This document shows, one piece after another, positions 1 through 6,833 of a stretch of 14,168 bases of DNA (the first letter of the stretch is position 1; each line of letters opens with the position of its first letter). The translations under genes were made by a program, and so were the position numbers. The stretch is taken from assembly GCF_001050015.1 (NCBI RefSeq), contig NZ_CVTB01000315.1, positions 1 to 14,168 of the forward strand. Direction: 5' to 3'. This DNA is from Mycolicibacterium malmesburyense (GTDB lineage Bacteria; Actinomycetota; Actinomycetes; Mycobacteriales; Mycobacteriaceae). The notes under the pieces were generated by a model. The model searched no databases, was not told where the DNA came from, and saw only the letters and a program-made list of their open reading frames with translations.

Positions 1-2
1 AC

Positions 3-89
3 CCGGTCGACGAAGGTGCCGCACCCGCCGCCGCCCGCCCCGAAGCCGAGGGCGCCGAACCGGCCGACGCCGAGCGCGATCCCGAATAG
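3..89 (+). CDS. 3' end of an unidentified upstream gene (partial)
   Basis: An open frame enters from the left edge and ends at TAG 87-89, giving 28 residues of C-terminal tail. It is rich in Ala, Glu, Pro and Asp, with the pattern PVDEGAAPAAARPEAEGAEP followed by ADAERDPE. Its third codon positions are almost all G or C and the acidic Ala/Pro composition is typical of disordered C-terminal tails of actinobacterial proteins. The other two plus frames give Arg-rich or Pro-rich low-quality peptides here. No function can be assigned from so short a tail, and it could be chance. Confidence 0.5.
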   Translation, partial: PVDEGAAPAAARPEAEGAEPADAERDPE

Positions 90-113
90 CACAGCCGAAC
101 CCAACCGACGCAC

Positions 114-119
114 TAGCAT
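114..119 (+). promoter_or_regulatory. Putative -10 box of a leaderless promoter for the SDR gene
   Basis: TAGCAT fits the mycobacterial TANNNT -10 pattern and ends 7 nt before GTG 127. Transcription would therefore start at or next to the start codon. No Shine-Dalgarno sequence precedes that GTG, which fits leaderless translation. No good -35 hexamer is seen 17 nt upstream. Confidence 0.5.
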
Positions 120-126
120 TCCCCCG

Positions 127-933
127 GTGGCGACGTTGCAGCGGTTCACCGACCGTCGGGTATTGATCACCGGAGCCGGCTCGGGCATCGGTCAGGCGAC
201 GGCCCTGCGGATCCTCGACGAGGGCGGCGCGGTCGTGGCCGCCGACGTCAGCGAGACCGGGCTCGCAGACACCGAGGCCCAAGCCGACGGGGCCAAGGGC
301 CGGCTGACCACCGTCGTGATGGACGTCGGCAGCGAAGACTCGGTGGTCACCGGGGTCTCGCTCGCCGTCGCCGCGCTGGACGGACTCGACGCGCTCGTCA
401 ACGCCGCGGGAATCCTTCGGTCCGCGCACTTCACCGACACCACGCTCGCCGATTTCGAAACCGTCCTGCGCGTCAACCTGATCGGGACCTTCCTGGTGAC
501 CCGCGAAGCCCTGCCCGCACTCCGCGACGCTGTCGCGCCGGCGGTCGTCAACTTCAGCTCGACATCGGCGAATTTCGCGCATCCCTACATGTCGGCCTAT
601 GCGGCGTCCAAGGGCGGCATCCAGGCCATGACGCACACGTTGGCCCTGGAGTTCAGCAAGGCGGGCATCCGGTTCAACTGCGTGCAACCCGGGTCGATCT
701 CGTCGGGAATGACCGACGGCACAGGGCGATCCGGTCAGAGCGTCGGACCGGGCCTGCCGGAGGACGCCGATTACACGCTGTTCGGCAAGATCATGCCGAC
801 GCTGCCGGTCGACGGCGGCGGGATGTTTGCCAAACCCGACGCCGTCGCGGCCGTTGTCGCCATGCTCGCAGCGCCGGAGGCCTATTTCGTCACCGGCACC
901 GAGGTCCGCGTCGACGGCGGAACCCACATGTAA
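127..933 (+). CDS. SDR family NAD-dependent oxidoreductase
   Basis: This is a 268-residue classical short-chain dehydrogenase/reductase, a cytosolic Rossmann-fold enzyme acting on an alcohol/ketone pair. Numbered from GTG 127, the cofactor motif TGAGSGIG is at 15-22, an acidic residue ending strand beta-2 (D40) suggests NAD(H) over NADP(H), and NAAG is at 92-95. The catalytic residues are S145, Y158 and K162 (YAASK), and the C-terminal region VTGTEVRVDGG is typical. An ATG at 16 is in frame, but it would add 37 Pro-rich residues that look non-coding and overlap the upstream tail. GTG 127 puts the SDR core at its usual position and has a leaderless-type promoter. The next gene follows after 23 nt, so the two are probably co-transcribed. 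The substrate cannot be read from the sequence. Confidence 0.9.
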   Translation: MATLQRFTDRRVLITGAGSGIGQATALRILDEGGAVVAADVSETGLADTEAQADGAKGRLTTVVMDVGSEDSVVTGVSLAVAALDGLDALVNAAGILRSAHFTDTTLADFETVLRVNLIGTFLVTREALPALRDAVAPAVVNFSSTSANFAHPYMSAYAASKGGIQAMTHTLALEFSKAGIRFNCVQPGSISSGMTDGTGRSGQSVGPGLPEDADYTLFGKIMPTLPVDGGGMFAKPDAVAAVVAMLAAPEAYFVTGTEVRVDGGTHM

Positions 934-956
934 TCAGTTGACACCGAGGAGTTTTC

Positions 957-2009
957 GTGACGACACCTGGCCGGCCGCTGCGCGTCATCCAGTGGACCAC
1001 CGGCAATATCGGCCGCCGGTCGCTGCACGCGATCATCGGCCGCGACGACATGGAGCTCGTCGGCGTCTACGCCCACGGCGCGGACAAGGTCGGTGTGGAC
1101 GCGGCCGAGCTGGCCGGTTGGCCCGAGCCGACCGGGGTGACGGCCACCAACGACGTCGACGCGCTGCTGGCGCAGCGGCCCGACGCCTGCTGCTACAACC
1201 CGCTGTGGCCCGACATCGACGAGCTGGTGCGGCTTCTCGAGGCCGGCGTCAACGTGTGCTCGAGCGCGGCGTGGATCACCGGCGGCAAGCAGTCGCCGGA
1301 GGACCTCGACCGCATCCGCAAGGCATGCGAGAAAGGCGATTCGACGATTTTCGGCAGCGGGGCGCACCCCGGCATGAGCAACATGGTGGGGATGGTGCTC
1401 TCGGGCGCCTGCGAGCGCGTCGACGAGATCCGCATCACCGAGTCGGTGGATTGTTCGACGTATGAATCGGCGGGAACGCAGACCGCGATGGGCTTTTCGC
1501 AGGATCCGGACACACCCGGTCTGGCGGAGCGCGTGCGGCGCGAGAGCGAGGTGTTCGCCGAGTCGGCCGCGATGATGGCCGACGCGATCGGCGCCAAGCT
1601 CGACCGGATGACCTTCGATGTGACGTTCACCGCCGCCACGGGAGACTCCGATCTCGGGTTCATGCAGATCCCGAAGGGCACCGTCGCCGGCGTCCACGGC
1701 TACCACCGCGGCTGGGTGGGCGAGAAGAACGTCGTCAGCGTCGGCTTCAACTGGATCATGGGCGAACACGTCACCCCGCCGAAGCCGCTCGAACACGGCC
1801 ACGTCATCCAGGTGTTCGGTCTGCCGAACATGCGCACGGTGCTGCACTGCCTGCCGCCGAAGGACTGGACCGAACCCGGGTTCATGGGCCTGGGCATGAT
1901 CTACACCGCGCTGCCGGTGACCAACGCCGTACCCGCGGTGGTCGCGGCGCCGCCGGGCATCGTGACGCTCAAGGACCTCCCGCCGATCACCGGACGCGCC
2001 GCGGCCTGA
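957..2009 (+). CDS. Dihydrodipicolinate-reductase-like NAD(P)-binding oxidoreductase
   Basis: A 350-residue protein with an N-terminal Rossmann fold (RVIQWTTGNIG at 9-19) followed by a long catalytic/oligomerisation part. It belongs to the actinobacterial group annotated as dihydrodipicolinate reductase N-terminal domain proteins, related to 2,4-diaminopentanoate dehydrogenase. The segment GSGAHPGMSN at 133-142 matches the conserved G-x-G-x-x-P-G region of that group. At 350 residues it is much longer than true DapB (about 245-270) and is unlikely to be the lysine-pathway enzyme. The start is GTG 957 with a good GAGGAG ribosome site at 946-951, five bases upstream. It lies 23 nt after the SDR gene, so a two-enzyme redox operon is likely. 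Its substrate is unknown; an amino- or keto-intermediate in a catabolic pathway is only a guess. Confidence 0.82.
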   Translation: MTTPGRPLRVIQWTTGNIGRRSLHAIIGRDDMELVGVYAHGADKVGVDAAELAGWPEPTGVTATNDVDALLAQRPDACCYNPLWPDIDELVRLLEAGVNVCSSAAWITGGKQSPEDLDRIRKACEKGDSTIFGSGAHPGMSNMVGMVLSGACERVDEIRITESVDCSTYESAGTQTAMGFSQDPDTPGLAERVRRESEVFAESAAMMADAIGAKLDRMTFDVTFTAATGDSDLGFMQIPKGTVAGVHGYHRGWVGEKNVVSVGFNWIMGEHVTPPKPLEHGHVIQVFGLPNMRTVLHCLPPKDWTEPGFMGLGMIYTALPVTNAVPAVVAAPPGIVTLKDLPPITGRAAA

Positions 2010-2011
2010 AC

Positions 2012-2641
2012 TCACCGAAGCCGTTGCGCCAGCGTGTCTTTCCCGGGTCCGGCAAGGTCGGCGAGCGCGGCGGGCCGACCCGTCATCGCCATCATCAACG
2101 CCTCCCCGGGTCCGGTCACCTCCGCACCCTGCCCGTGCGTCCAGTCGACGTCGGTGGCGCGCAGGCGCAGCCCACGAATGCGCCTGCCCGCGCCCAATCG
2201 CGGATTACCGGGGATCAGCGGCAGGATGCGGTCGAGGCGTTCCGCGGGAATGGTGCGGGGGCGGTTGAGCGCACGACGGATGTCCTGGTGGTGGACGGTG
2301 CCGTCGACGAACCCGATCGTCCCGCCGAGTCGCGCGGTCAGCCCGCTCGGATACAGGTGACGCTTCAGATAGGCGAGCAGGTCTTCGGGTGACAGGCCGG
2401 AGAATTCGTCGACGCCGACCTGATTCGCGTTGATCACCATGCCCTTGGCGAACCGTTTGATCAGACCGGCGGTACCGAGCTCCTCGTAGCTGATCACGTG
2501 CGCGACAACGTCTTTGACCGTCCACCTGGTGCACAGGCTGGGATGGTGCCACTCCTCGGGTGTCAGTTCGGCCAGGAACGACGCCAGATCGGTCCGCTCG
2601 GCGCGAGTCAGGTCCTTGAGGTTCGCGTCACCCGCCGTCAC
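2012..2641 (-). CDS. DinB/MDMPI-like metal-dependent protein (maleylpyruvate isomerase family)
   Basis: A 209-residue protein of the DinB-like helical-bundle superfamily, in the group annotated as maleylpyruvate isomerase-type mycothiol-dependent proteins. The conserved WTVKDVVAHV segment at 40-49 supplies H48, a probable metal ligand. The second motif FVDGTVHHQDIRR at 111-123 gives D113 and H117, spaced like the Glu and His ligands of the characterised isomerase, with Asp replacing Glu. A C-terminal domain (about 150-205, with TGRPAALADLAGPG) is typical of the family. The start is GTG 2641, overlapping the stop of the AHSA1 gene by 4 nt (GTGA), which implies translational coupling. It is last in the arsR cassette. 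In mycobacteria such proteins may use mycothiol, but the true reaction is unknown. Its stop lies 2 nt from that of the convergent DHDPR-like gene. Confidence 0.8.
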   Translation of the reverse strand: MTAGDANLKDLTRAERTDLASFLAELTPEEWHHPSLCTRWTVKDVVAHVISYEELGTAGLIKRFAKGMVINANQVGVDEFSGLSPEDLLAYLKRHLYPSGLTARLGGTIGFVDGTVHHQDIRRALNRPRTIPAERLDRILPLIPGNPRLGAGRRIRGLRLRATDVDWTHGQGAEVTGPGEALMMAMTGRPAALADLAGPGKDTLAQRLR

Positions 2642-3123
2642 TGCGCCTCCCCCGTCACCAGCTCACCGAACCGGTCCAGGTACAGCGGCCAACCCGCATC
2701 GCCGCCGACGCCGGACGCCACGGAATCCCAACCGTCGCCGTGCCGTTCGATGTGGCGATGCTCGAGGCTCACCCGCGTGCGATCGTCGGTCTCGGCGGTG
2801 AACCTCACCTCCACCTCGCTGCACCGCGCCGGATCGGATTCGAGCTGCCACGTTGGGCCGATGTCCCACGAGAAGACGAACCGATGCGGAGGTTCGACGA
2901 TCAGCACCCGCGCCCACGCGCACACGCTGCCGTCGACGCCGCGGTCGTAGATGCGCCCGCCGACGTGAGGCTCCACCACCGTCTCCTCGATCGGCACGCT
3001 CAGCAGGTTGTGTTCGCGGGGTTTGAACTCGCCGAATCTCTCCGTGAACACCCGAAACGCCTTCTCGAGCGGCGCGTTGACCGTGATGTCGTGACGGACG
3101 ACCGCGGACTGGGCAGAGGTCAT
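2638..3123 (-). CDS. AHSA1/SRPBCC-domain protein
   Basis: A 161-residue single-domain protein of the SRPBCC (START-like) superfamily, in the AHSA1 branch. The N-terminal strand ITVNAPLEKAFRVFTERFGEF at about 13-33 is the family's opening signature. GGRIYDRGVDGS at 55-66, the W-containing core VFSWDIGPTWQ at 83-93 and the final helix GGDAGWPLYLDRFGELV at about 140-156 follow in the expected order. These small proteins form a hydrophobic ligand pocket in the cytosol. In bacteria they commonly sit next to an ArsR regulator, as here, and the ligand is usually unknown. ATG 3123 overlaps the arsR stop by 4 nt (ATGA). The frame stays open 97 codons further upstream, but that stretch is an Arg/Gly/Pro-rich shadow of arsR. 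Confidence 0.88.
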   Translation of the reverse strand: MTSAQSAVVRHDITVNAPLEKAFRVFTERFGEFKPREHNLLSVPIEETVVEPHVGGRIYDRGVDGSVCAWARVLIVEPPHRFVFSWDIGPTWQLESDPARCSEVEVRFTAETDDRTRVSLEHRHIERHGDGWDSVASGVGGDAGWPLYLDRFGELVTGEAQ

Positions 3124-3440
3124 CGGGTGTCTCCTTCGCTTTCGACTATCTCCTTGAATCCGGCCAGCGCCTGCACCCAGAAGCGGTCGAGTTCGGCCCG
3201 CATCGCGGCCAACCCCGCCGGGTCCAGCTGATAGACACGGCGGGTCCCTTCTGCGCGGTCGCACACCAGGCCGGCGCGCTTGAGCACCTTCAGGTGCTGA
3301 GACACCGCCGGCCTGCTGACCGGAAGATCGTGGGCCAGCTCCCCCACCGCCATCGGCCGGTGCGCGAGACGTTCGACGATCGACCGCCGGGTGCGGTCGG
3401 CCATCGCCACCCACGCATCGCCCGCTTGGTAAGTCGGCAC
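3120..3440 (-). CDS. ArsR family transcriptional repressor of the AHSA1 cassette
   Basis: A 106-residue winged-helix regulator. Numbered from GTG 3440, the N-terminal helix DAWVAMADRTRRSIVERLA is at 8-26. The helix-turn-helix is at about 32-59 (VGELAHDLPVSRPAVSQHLK then VLKRAGLV), with the recognition helix around SRPAVSQHLKVL, and the wing is GTRRVYQL at 65-72. No Cys-rich ArsR/SmtB metal site is present, with only one Cys at 60, so it probably senses something other than a thiophilic metal. A TTG at 3476 is in frame, but that TTG is the first base triplet of a good -35 box. GTG 3440 sits 7 nt after the -10 box and matches the usual VPTYQAGDAW-type start of the family. It is first in a coupled three-gene operon and is probably autoregulated through the inverted repeat covering its own promoter. 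Confidence 0.9.
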   Translation of the reverse strand: MPTYQAGDAWVAMADRTRRSIVERLAHRPMAVGELAHDLPVSRPAVSQHLKVLKRAGLVCDRAEGTRRVYQLDPAGLAAMRAELDRFWVQALAGFKEIVESEGDTR

Positions 3441-3464
3441 GAACCGTAAGCTATCACTTACCAA
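3426..3464. promoter_or_regulatory. Inverted-repeat operator over the arsR promoter and start
   Basis: TTGGTAAG at 3426-3433 is the exact reverse complement of CTTACCAA at 3457-3464. A further GTAAG at 3446-3450 pairs with CTTAC 3457-3461 around a 6-nt spacer, giving GTAAG-CTATCA-CTTAC. The element thus has three half-sites covering the -10 box, the spacer and the first codons of arsR. The arrangement is what an autoregulating ArsR repressor would bind. It is AT-rich compared with its surroundings. Confidence 0.6.
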
Positions 3465-3476
3465 TGGTCGCCACAA
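3448..3476 (-). promoter_or_regulatory. Promoter of the arsR-AHSA1-MDMPI operon
   Basis: On the minus strand, TTGTGG (3476-3471) and TAGCTT (3453-3448) are separated by exactly 17 nt. The -10 box fits TANNNT and ends 7 nt before GTG 3440, so the transcript would be leaderless. This is one of the two best-formed promoters in the window. Confidence 0.65.
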
Positions 3477-3545
3477 GGGTCCAGCGCGTGGTGGTGTATA
3501 CGAAATCGCGAGTGACGGCGTGGGAGTGCGTGCGCTCGGCGAGAC

Positions 3546-4382
3546 TTATTCGGCCAGTTGGACGACGACGCCGATCGCCCCGGCACCGACGTGGATCGCC
3601 AACACCGCGCCCATGTCGCAGACGGTGAGCGCTTCGAGCTGTGGCAGCCGGTCGGTCAGCGCGGCCCCGACCTCGTCGGCGCCGTCGTGGTTGTCGACGT
3701 GGTGCACGGCGATCGACGCCTGGCGCTCACCGACCAGATCGGCGACGCGGTCGACCATCGCCGCATGCGCCTTGGTGATCGTGCGGATCCGCTGGTCGAG
3801 CACGAGGCGGCCATCGACGTCGAGGCGCAGCAGCGGCTTGAGCGACAGTGCGGTACCGAGCCAGGACGCCGCCGCACCGATCCGTCCGCTGCGGCGCAGA
3901 TTGTCCAGCCGGTGCACCACGATGAACGCGTGAGTGCGCTGTGCGGCCGACCGGGCAACGGCCTCAACCGAATCCAGGTCGGAGCCCGACGCCGCCGCCT
4001 TGGCCGCCGCCACGGCGGTGAACCCCACCCCCATCGCCGCCGAGCGTGAATTCACCACCCGCACCGAGGGTCCGAACTCGCGCGCGGCCTGGACGGCCGA
4101 ACTGTAACTGCTCGACAGCGCCGACGACAGGTGCACCGCGACCACGCCGTCGCCGCCGCTGTCCCGCAGCGCCTGCCGGTACGCCTCGGCGAGATCGGCG
4201 GGCGCCGCCCCCGCGGTGCTCGCGCGCGGCACCTCGTGGATGTCGTAGGGCACGTCGTCGATGCCGTCGCGCAGATCGATCACGTCGACCAGGACGTGCA
4301 ACGGCACCTGGCGGATGTCCCATTGTTTCAACTCGTCGGGCGCCAACCGCGACGACGAGTCGGTCACCACCACTACCGACAT
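3546..4382 (-). CDS. DegV family fatty-acid-binding protein
   Basis: A 278-residue DegV protein. Such proteins bind a fatty acid between two alpha/beta domains, and in Firmicutes (FakB) present it to a kinase. The visible signatures are TDSSSRL at 7-13, [10 protein letters not shown] at 111-120, [13 protein letters not shown] at 157-169 and HVGAGAIGV at 264-272. The usual TSQPS ligand loop appears here as STAGAAP (55-61), which I recall as the form in M. tuberculosis Rv2417c. No FakA-like kinase gene is in the window. It is the last gene of the nadD operon: its ATG 4382 lies inside octT, overlapping by 10 nt. Its position directly after the octanoyltransferase suggests a role in acyl supply or binding for MGLP, but that is inference. 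No clear terminator follows before the arsR cassette promoter. Confidence 0.9.
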   Translation of the reverse strand: MSVVVVTDSSSRLAPDELKQWDIRQVPLHVLVDVIDLRDGIDDVPYDIHEVPRASTAGAAPADLAEAYRQALRDSGGDGVVAVHLSSALSSSYSSAVQAAREFGPSVRVVNSRSAAMGVGFTAVAAAKAAASGSDLDSVEAVARSAAQRTHAFIVVHRLDNLRRSGRIGAAASWLGTALSLKPLLRLDVDGRLVLDQRIRTITKAHAAMVDRVADLVGERQASIAVHHVDNHDGADEVGAALTDRLPQLEALTVCDMGAVLAIHVGAGAIGVVVQLAE

Positions 4383-5095
4383 GGCACGCCGGCTTCGGCG
4401 AGCGCCTTGAGCATCGAGTCCGCGACCGCCTGGTGGGCCTCGAAGTTCCAGTGGATCCCGTCGGGGTTACCCTGGCCGCTCATGATGTACTCGCCGACCG
4501 CGGCCTTGAGGTCGACGAGCGGAACATCATGTCGCTCGGCCCATTCGGTGATCGCCTTCACCGTGCCGTCGCGCCCGTGGTGCGCCCTGCCGTAGGTGTC
4601 GGCGATGTGCACCGAGGGCAGACAGGCGACGACGGGGATGCCGGGGCGGTTGAAGTCGATCGCGCCGCGGGTCATCTCGAGATACTCCGCCGACAGGTGC
4701 GGTGGCAGCGCCGCCCGCGCGACCGGCGACAGTCGCGGCTGTATCCAGCCATACCCGTCGCGCGCCCAGCGTCGCAACCACGGCGGGCGCACGTAACGGA
4801 TGAGCTCGCGCAGCGCGGTCGGCAGCGGCGAGGGCAGCGAATCCATCCCACCCGTCGCGAAGACGACCGCGCCGGCCCGCGGCAGCGCCGCCCAGGCCCG
4901 GGGATCCTGGATGGCCGCCCACCACACGTCGCGACAGGTCCAGCCGATGCGGCCGATCAGCTCGACATCCCAACCCAGTTGTGCGGCAACGATGTTGGGC
5001 CAGATCCGGGGGTCATCGGATGGCAGCCCGCCGGTCGGTCCGTAGTAGGACAGCGAGTCGCAGAAGACCAGCAGGGTGCGGCGTTCAGAGGACAT
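4373..5095 (-). CDS. octT: Diglucosylglycerate octanoyltransferase
   Basis: A 240-residue SGNH/GDSL-type acyltransferase matching mycobacterial OctT (Rv2418c), which transfers octanoate from octanoyl-CoA to diglucosylglycerate, an early step of methylglucose lipopolysaccharide assembly. Numbered from ATG 5095, the block I nucleophile is in FCDSLSYYG (S14 likely). [10 protein letters not shown] (about 80-89) lies in the oxyanion/Gly region, and [13 protein letters not shown] carries the D212/H215 pair of the SGNH triad. I chose ATG 5095 because it begins with [11 protein letters not shown], as in the orthologue I recall; an in-frame TTG at 5104 would add three residues. It overlaps the gpgP stop by 11 nt and degV by 10 nt, so translation of all three is probably coupled. 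No signal peptide or membrane segment is seen, which fits a cytosolic enzyme. Confidence 0.9.
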   Translation of the reverse strand: MSSERRTLLVFCDSLSYYGPTGGLPSDDPRIWPNIVAAQLGWDVELIGRIGWTCRDVWWAAIQDPRAWAALPRAGAVVFATGGMDSLPSPLPTALRELIRYVRPPWLRRWARDGYGWIQPRLSPVARAALPPHLSAEYLEMTRGAIDFNRPGIPVVACLPSVHIADTYGRAHHGRDGTVKAITEWAERHDVPLVDLKAAVGEYIMSGQGNPDGIHWNFEAHQAVADSMLKALAEAGVPCR

Positions 5096-5768
5096 CGGGG
5101 GCAACCTGCGCCGAGGCGTTCCACACGTCGAGCCGCCACCGGATACCGGCGGGCGCGCCGTCGACCGGGCTGTGGCCGGACAGCTGCACCCAGCTGGCGT
5201 TGCCCATCCCGCCGAGCACGGGCCAGTTGTCCACCGGGAGGTCGAGCAGCGAGGCGGTCAGCGCCGCGATCAGCCCGCCGTGGGCGACGAGCACGACGGG
5301 TCGGTCCGGTCCGTCGCCGACCTGGTCGAGCCCCCACTCGGCGTGTGCGTCGATGAGCTCGTCAACCAGCGGTCTGCTGCGGGCGGCGACATCGACGCGG
5401 CTCTCGCCGCCCGGCGGAGCCCACCGCGAATCGTCGCGCCACGCCAGCCGGGCCCCGGGCGCGGCGGCGTCGACCTCGAGGTGGGTCAACCCCTGCCACT
5501 GGCCGAGGTGGGTCTCCCGCAGGCGGACGTCGGCGATCACCGGCATGCCGGCGTGTTCCCCCAGCGTGACGGCGGTGTCGAGGGCCCGGCGCAGATCCGA
5601 CGACACGACCGCCAGCGGTTGGCGTTTGGCCAACACCTCCGCGGCGGCGACGGCCTGGTGCCGTCCGAGGTCGGTCAGCTCGGTGTCGAGCTGGCCCTGC
5701 ATCCGGCTTCCGGCGTTGTACGCGGTCTGCCCGTGCCGGAGCATGACCAGGCGCCGGATCCGTCTCAC
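5085..5768 (-). CDS. gpgP: Glucosyl-3-phosphoglycerate phosphatase
   Basis: A 227-residue histidine phosphatase matching GpgP (Rv2419c), which removes phosphate from glucosyl-3-phosphoglycerate to give glucosylglycerate for MGLP synthesis. The phosphate-pocket residues are all present. The LRHGQTAYN motif carries R11 and the phospho-acceptor H12. R60 lies in [12 protein letters not shown]85 in [12 protein letters not shown] and the second His, H163, in VAHGG. The length is normal for the family. GTG 5768 overlaps the rsfS stop by 4 nt (GTGA). Without its neighbours it could be called a phosphoglycerate-mutase-like protein, but the adjacent octT makes GpgP the best call. The glucosyltransferase GpgS is not in this window. 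Confidence 0.92.
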   Translation of the reverse strand: MRRIRRLVMLRHGQTAYNAGSRMQGQLDTELTDLGRHQAVAAAEVLAKRQPLAVVSSDLRRALDTAVTLGEHAGMPVIADVRLRETHLGQWQGLTHLEVDAAAPGARLAWRDDSRWAPPGGESRVDVAARSRPLVDELIDAHAEWGLDQVGDGPDRPVVLVAHGGLIAALTASLLDLPVDNWPVLGGMGNASWVQLSGHSPVDGAPAGIRWRLDVWNASAQVAPDVL

Positions 5769-6166
5769 GGCGCGCCGTCCTCGTCAGCGGCCGGTGCCGC
5801 GGCGGGCCCGTCGAGGTCGATCGGGATGGTCGGGCAGTCCTTCCACAACCGGTCCAACGCATAGAAGTTGCGCTCGTCCTGATGCTGGATGTGCACCACG
5901 ATGTCGACGTAGTCGAGCAGCGTCCAGCGGCCCTCGCGGGCGCCCTCGCGGCGGGCGGGCTTGTAGCCGGCGACGCGCATCTTCTCCTCGACCTCCTCGA
6001 CGATCGCGTTGACCTGACGTTCGTTGGAGGCCGAGGCGATCACGAAGCAGTCGGTGATGACGAGTTGGCTCGACACGTCGATCACGACGACGTCGTCGGC
6101 CACCTTGGACGCGGCCGCCTGCGCGGCCACTGCGGCCATGCGAACGGCTTCGTCGGAGGCGCTCAT
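5765..6166 (-). CDS. rsfS: Ribosome silencing factor RsfS
   Basis: A 133-residue RsfS/Iojap/YbeB-family protein. It binds ribosomal protein uL14 on the large subunit and blocks subunit joining when nutrients are short. The typical segments are [20 protein letters not shown] at 35-54 and [14 protein letters not shown] at 81-94, closing with [14 protein letters not shown] at 99-112. The tail (about 118-133) is a short acidic Ala/Pro extension. ATG 6166 overlaps the nadD stop by 4 nt (ATGA). An upstream extension of the frame exists but only shadows nadD. The nadD-rsfS pairing is widespread in bacteria and supports both calls. Confidence 0.95.
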   Translation of the reverse strand: MSASDEAVRMAAVAAQAAASKVADDVVVIDVSSQLVITDCFVIASASNERQVNAIVEEVEEKMRVAGYKPARREGAREGRWTLLDYVDIVVHIQHQDERNFYALDRLWKDCPTIPIDLDGPAAAPAADEDGAP

Positions 6167-6801
6167 TGGTGCTTCCCCTGTGTTGTCAATGGTTGTCTCG
6201 CATAGAGTTTCCGCTTGGCGACGTACTGCACGACGCCGTCCGGCACCAGGTACCAGATCGGCCGGTTCTCCTGTGCACGCTTGCGGCAGTCGGTCGACGA
6301 GATCGCCAGCGCGGGGACCTCGACGAGCTTGAGCGCATCGTCGGGCAACTCCTTGATCGCCGCGGCGATATGCTTGCCGTCCAACTCGTACCCGGGCCGG
6401 CTCACCCCGACGAAGCTCGCGATCGCGAACATGTCCTCCCAGTTCTGCCACGTCAGGATCGACGCCAGCGCGTCTGCCCCGGTGATGAAGAACAGGTCGG
6501 CGTCTGCGTTGAGCGCGTGCAGATCGCGCAAGGTGTCCTTGGTGTAGGTCGGCCCGCCCCGGTCGATGTCGACGCGGCTGACGCTGAACCGTGGGTTCGG
6601 GGCGGTGGCGATCACCGTCATCAGGTAGCGGTCTTCCGCGGCGGTGACCTCGCGGTCCTTCTGCCAGGGCTGTCCGGTCGGGACGAACACGACTTCGTCG
6701 AGTCCGAACAGGTCGGCCACCTCGCTGGCGGCGACCAAGTGGCCGTTGTGGATGGGATCGAACGTCCCACCCATCACGCCGAGCCTGCGTCGCGGAGCCA
6801 C
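6163..6801 (-). CDS. nadD: Nicotinate-nucleotide adenylyltransferase
   Basis: A 212-residue nucleotidyltransferase that makes deamido-NAD from nicotinate mononucleotide and ATP, essential for both de novo and salvage NAD synthesis. Numbered from GTG 6801, the [11 protein letters not shown] motif (11-21) supplies the HxxH residues H18 and H21, and ISSTDCR (167-173) is the second ATP-binding motif. The C-terminal [18 protein letters not shown] is typical. The frame stays open far upstream through the VWA gene, but that part is a shadow. GTG 6801 starts 10 residues before the first motif, as in the M. tuberculosis orthologue I recall, and has a -10 box at leaderless spacing. It heads the nadD-rsfS-gpgP-octT-degV operon. 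The VWA stop is 32 nt upstream, so read-through from the proA unit is also possible. Confidence 0.94.
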   Translation of the reverse strand: MAPRRRLGVMGGTFDPIHNGHLVAASEVADLFGLDEVVFVPTGQPWQKDREVTAAEDRYLMTVIATAPNPRFSVSRVDIDRGGPTYTKDTLRDLHALNADADLFFITGADALASILTWQNWEDMFAIASFVGVSRPGYELDGKHIAAAIKELPDDALKLVEVPALAISSTDCRKRAQENRPIWYLVPDGVVQYVAKRKLYARQPLTTQGKHQ

Positions 6802-6809
6802 GAATAGCC

Positions 6810-6815
6810 AGCTTA
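6810..6815 (-). promoter_or_regulatory. Putative -10 box of an internal promoter for the nadD operon
   Basis: On the minus strand TAAGCT (6815-6810) fits TANNNT and ends 8 nt before GTG 6801, with no Shine-Dalgarno in between. A -35 would overlap the VWA stop codon; TCTGAC at 6838-6833 is a weak match at 17-nt spacing. This would let the five-gene operon run independently of proA-moxR-VWA. Confidence 0.45.
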
Positions 6816-6833
6816 CGGGAGTGCCCGCCCCGG

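Noticed and set aside
16..126. Longer SDR start at ATG 16
   Set aside because: It adds 37 Pro-rich residues without SDR character, overlaps the upstream coding tail and ignores the -10 box seven bases before GTG 127.
882..2015. Long minus-strand open frame across the SDR/DHDPR genes
   Set aside because: It is His/Arg/Val-rich with no domain signature and mirrors well-supported plus-strand genes, as expected in high-GC DNA.
3124..3414. N-terminal extension of the AHSA1 protein
   Set aside because: The extra 97 codons are an Arg/Gly/Pro-rich shadow of arsR; ATG 3123 overlaps the arsR stop in the usual ATGA manner.
3441..3476. TTG 3476 as the start of arsR
   Set aside because: That TTG begins the -35 box TTGTGG, and the extra 12 residues span the promoter and operator; GTG 3440 fits the family start.
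4046..5356. 436-codon plus-strand open frame over octT and degV
   Set aside because: It has the Arg/Pro-rich composition of a shadow frame and opposes recognised genes.
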